Shown here piece after piece: positions 62,027 to 64,000 of a stretch of 64,000 nucleotides of DNA. The stretch's first letter is position 1, and each line of letters begins with the position of its first letter. The DNA is taken from positions 62,001 to 126,000 of the forward strand of contig CALJHX010000007.1 in the NCBI GenBank assembly GCA_937770485.1, written 5' to 3'. Source of the DNA: an uncultured Verrucomicrobiae bacterium. GTDB lineage: Bacteria > Verrucomicrobiota > Verrucomicrobiia > Limisphaerales > UBA1096. The notes beneath the pieces were generated by a model, which saw only the letters and a list, made by a program, of their open reading frames with translations, made no database searches and was not told the origin of the DNA. The position numbers were made by a program, and so were the translations under genes.

Positions 62027-62801
62027 ATGAGTTTTTTTGACATCACAAGCGAACCGTCGCGCTGGGCCAGGAGCGGCCTGCTGCTTTTGGGCGGCCTGCT
62101 CGCGCTGGGCCAGGCGCGGGCGCAACTGGCCCCGCCACCGCCTCCGGCCAGGACGAGCATCACCGTCAGCAACGGCAAGTCGCTGGCTGGCTGGCGCGCG
62201 CCGCTTGGCGACTGGAAGCTGGTGAGGGCCGCCGCGCCGTCACCGGACAACCCAAAGGCGTTCACGCTGGCCGAGGGCAAGGGCGTGCTCGTCAACGGCG
62301 ACAAGGGCCGCACTGGCAACGTGTTCAGCAAACACGAGCACGGCGACGTGATGGCGGCCGTCGAGTTCATGGTGCCGCAGGGCTCGAACTCCGGGATTTA
62401 TTTTCAGGGCCGATACGAGATCCAGATTCTCGATAGCCACGGGAAGGCCAAGTTGACCCACGGCGACAACGGCGGCATCTACCAGCGCTGGGCCAACGGC
62501 AAGGGCTTCGGGGGTGCCGCGCCGATCATGAACGCCAGCAAGCCGCCGGGCGAGTGGCAAAAATTTATCGTCACGTTCCGCGCGCCGCGCTTTGACAAAA
62601 GCGGCAAAAAAATCGAGAACGCCCGGTTTGTCAAAGTGATCCACAACGGGCAGTTGATCCACCACAACGTCGAGGTGACCGGCCCGACGCGCGGCGGCGG
62701 CATTCAACGACGAAAAGCCGACCGGCCCGCTGATGCTGCAGGGCGACCACGGCCCGGTGGCCATTCGCAAAATTGTTTTGAAACCGGCCAAGCTCGACTG
62801 A
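62027..62801 (+). CDS. Secreted DUF1080 (3-keto-disaccharide hydrolase-like) protein, apparent frameshift
   Basis: From ATG 62027 a signal peptide (SGLLLLGGLLALGQARAQ) leads to a concanavalin-like DUF1080 domain: LAGWRAPLGDWKLV, GDVMAAVEFMVPQGSNSGIYF, RYEIQILDSHGK and GEWQKFIVTFRAP, HNGQLIHHNVEVTGPTRGG. The family splits or binds sugars such as 3-keto-glucosides and is abundant in Planctomycetes and Verrucomicrobia. Near 62692-62700, in a run of GGC, the frame changes: the expected end FNDEKPTGPLMLQGDHGPVA and IRKIVLKPAKLD continues in the next frame to TGA at 62799-62801. Read together the protein has a normal length of about 257 residues. Confidence 0.87.
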
Positions 62802-62829
62802 GCCGCCTGGCCAAGCGCAACCTCAACCC

Positions 62830-64000
62830 ATGGAAACCAAGCCCGCACCCACCACCCTCCGGGGCATCATCAGGCACCTTGGCCCGGGGCTGATCATCAC
62901 CGCGACCATCGTCGGCTCCGGCGAACTAATCGCCACGCCGGCGCTGGCTTCCGAGGTCGGTTTCACCATGCTGTGGTTCATCATCCTCGGCTGTTTGATC
63001 AAGGTATTTGTTCAAATCGAGCTGGGCCGCTACACGGTGACCAACGGCAAGACAACGCTCGAGGCGATGGACAGCGTGCCGGGGCCGCGACTGCGCGTCT
63101 CATGGATGGTTTGGTTTTGGGTGGTCATGTACATCGGCTCGACGATGCAGGTGGCCGGAATGATGGGGGGCATCGCCAGCCTGATGGTGAGTGCCGACTC
63201 CGGCTGGCATCTCGCGCTGATTGCCGCGGTGGCGCTGGCCTGCATCGCGCTGCTGCTCTCGGGCAGGTACCGGCTGGTGGAGGGTGTGTGCATCGGCATG
63301 GTGGTGCTATTCGCGCTCTTTACCGGTGTGGCGCTGGGTTCGCTGCAGTTCACGGAATTTGCCATCAGCGGCAGCGACATCGCCGACGGGCTGAAGTTTT
63401 CGATGCCGAAAGATTTTTCGACGGCGTTCGGCGCGTTCGCCATCATTGGCGTCGGCACGTCGGAGTTGATTTATTATCCGTACTGGTGCCTTGAGAAAGG
63501 CTACGCACGGTTCACCGGCAACAACGACAACACCGTCGGCTGGTTAGACCGCGCGCTGGGCTGGCTCAACGTGATGCGCTGGGACGCGTGGGTGTCGTGC
63601 GCCATTTACACCAGCGCGACAGTGGCGTTTTACCTGCTCGGTGCGGCGACGCTGCACAGCGCCGGCCTCGAGGTCGGCGACGAGGGCATGGTTGACACGC
63701 TGTCGAAAATGTACGAGACCGCCTTCGGGCCTACCGGCGCGGGGTTGTTCAAAGTCGGTTGCTTCTGCGTTTTGTTTTCAACCGTGTTCGGTGCCACGGC
63801 GGCCAACGCCCGGCTTTTTGCCGATGCCGTGCCGGTCTTCGGCATCCGGCAGTACGCATCCGACGACGAGCGCCACGCGATGGTGAAAGTCGGCTGCGTG
63901 GTGTTGCTGGTGCTGTCGTTTGTGATTTTCGCCCTGTTCGGCAAACCGGTCACGCTGGTGTTCATGGGAGCGTTTGCTCAGGGAGCGTTGCTGCCGTTTT
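62830..64000 (+). CDS. NRAMP-family metal ion transporter, C-terminus cut off by window edge
   Basis: The frame is open from ATG 62830 to the window end, about 390 residues. Hydrophobic segments are clear from LRGIIRHLGPGLIITATIVGSGELIA onward; GPGLIITATIVGSGEL is the helix 1 region that carries the metal site in NRAMP proteins, although the canonical DPGN is replaced by GSGE-type residues. VTNGKTTLEAMDSVPG and GTSELIYYPYWCLEKGY follow. The missing DPGN motif suggests a divergent NRAMP-like or related transporter whose ion may not be Mn2+. It follows the DUF1080 gene by 28 bases. Confidence 0.8.
   Translation, partial: METKPAPTTLRGIIRHLGPGLIITATIVGSGELIATPALASEVGFTMLWFIILGCLIKVFVQIELGRYTVTNGKTTLEAMDSVPGPRLRVSWMVWFWVVMYIGSTMQVAGMMGGIASLMVSADSGWHLALIAAVALACIALLLSGRYRLVEGVCIGMVVLFALFTGVALGSLQFTEFAISGSDIADGLKFSMPKDFSTAFGAFAIIGVGTSELIYYPYWCLEKGYARFTGNNDNTVGWLDRALGWLNVMRWDAWVSCAIYTSATVAFYLLGAATLHSAGLEVGDEGMVDTLSKMYETAFGPTGAGLFKVGCFCVLFSTVFGATAANARLFADAVPVFGIRQYASDDERHAMVKVGCVVLLVLSFVIFALFGKPVTLVFMGAFAQGALLPF

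Overview
The window looks like part of a chromosome of a Gram-negative bacterium of the Verrucomicrobiota, probably a Pedosphaera/Limisphaera-like marine or metagenomic lineage. The reasons are the prepilin-like protein with an H-X9-DG motif, the paired DUF1592/1588/1585-type cytochrome protein and DUF1552 protein, a TIGR02603-type heme-binding protein, CotH and lamin-tail secreted proteins, lipid A genes (lpxK and an LpxL-type acyltransferase), FolE2 and a verrucomicrobial-type EF-P. No species can be named from sequence alone. GC is moderate to high, with AT-richer stretches at about 5-8, 12.4-16.6, 20-24.3 and 56.5-59 kb.

Layout. 1-5 kb (+): truncated radical SAM protein, gamma carbonic anhydrase, ApbE, tRNA-Ile2(CAU), DCC-family oxidoreductase, LpxK and a lipid A acyltransferase. 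5-12.4 kb (-): DnaN, cysteine desulfurase, MoxR ATPase with a coiled-coil membrane partner, PurE and a polyprenyl synthase. 12.8-16.6 kb: one 1259-residue beta-propeller protein. 16.7-19.5 kb: a decayed permease start and a CotH/EF-hand/lamin-tail protein. 19.7-25.9 kb: Pgi, MnmG with two perfect parS-type palindromes, MtnP, an M23 peptidase and a lipoprotein. 26-36.7 kb: CysK, an aminotransferase and a run of secreted or membrane proteins. 36.8-42.7 kb: the planctomycete-type cytochrome/DUF1552 pair and a HEAT-repeat protein. 42.9-47.9 kb: ribosomal protein S1, TyrS, a NusG-like factor and a PfkB kinase. 47.9-56.4 kb (mostly -): EF-P, an isochorismatase-like hydrolase, a heme protein, FolE2, an SGNH hydrolase, NadC (+), RNase III, a zinc-finger-like protein, LpoB and its COG3014-like partner. 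56.4-59.2 kb: a small island-like segment with a winged-helix regulator, an IS5-type transposase and a membrane protein, flanked by direct repeats. 59.2-64 kb: an Hsp70, IF-3, a DUF1080 protein and a truncated NRAMP transporter.

The most striking feature is not a gene. A short palindrome with core GCTTGGCCAAGC is scattered through the whole window, inside and between genes, in about 18 full-core copies and more than 40 with the shorter TGGCCAAG-type core. It reads as LAKR, LGQA or AWPS in proteins, behaves like a highly iterated palindrome (compare HIP1 of cyanobacteria), forms the stem of at least one terminator, and borders a MITE-like repeat. The dnaN gene with DnaA-box-like sites, mnmG and two parS sites suggest that the replication origin is not far away.

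Four genes (37.16, 50.74, 51.63 and 62.70 kb) are each interrupted by a single apparent one-base frameshift, with the reading continuing intact in another frame. This pattern is as likely to reflect assembly error as real decay.
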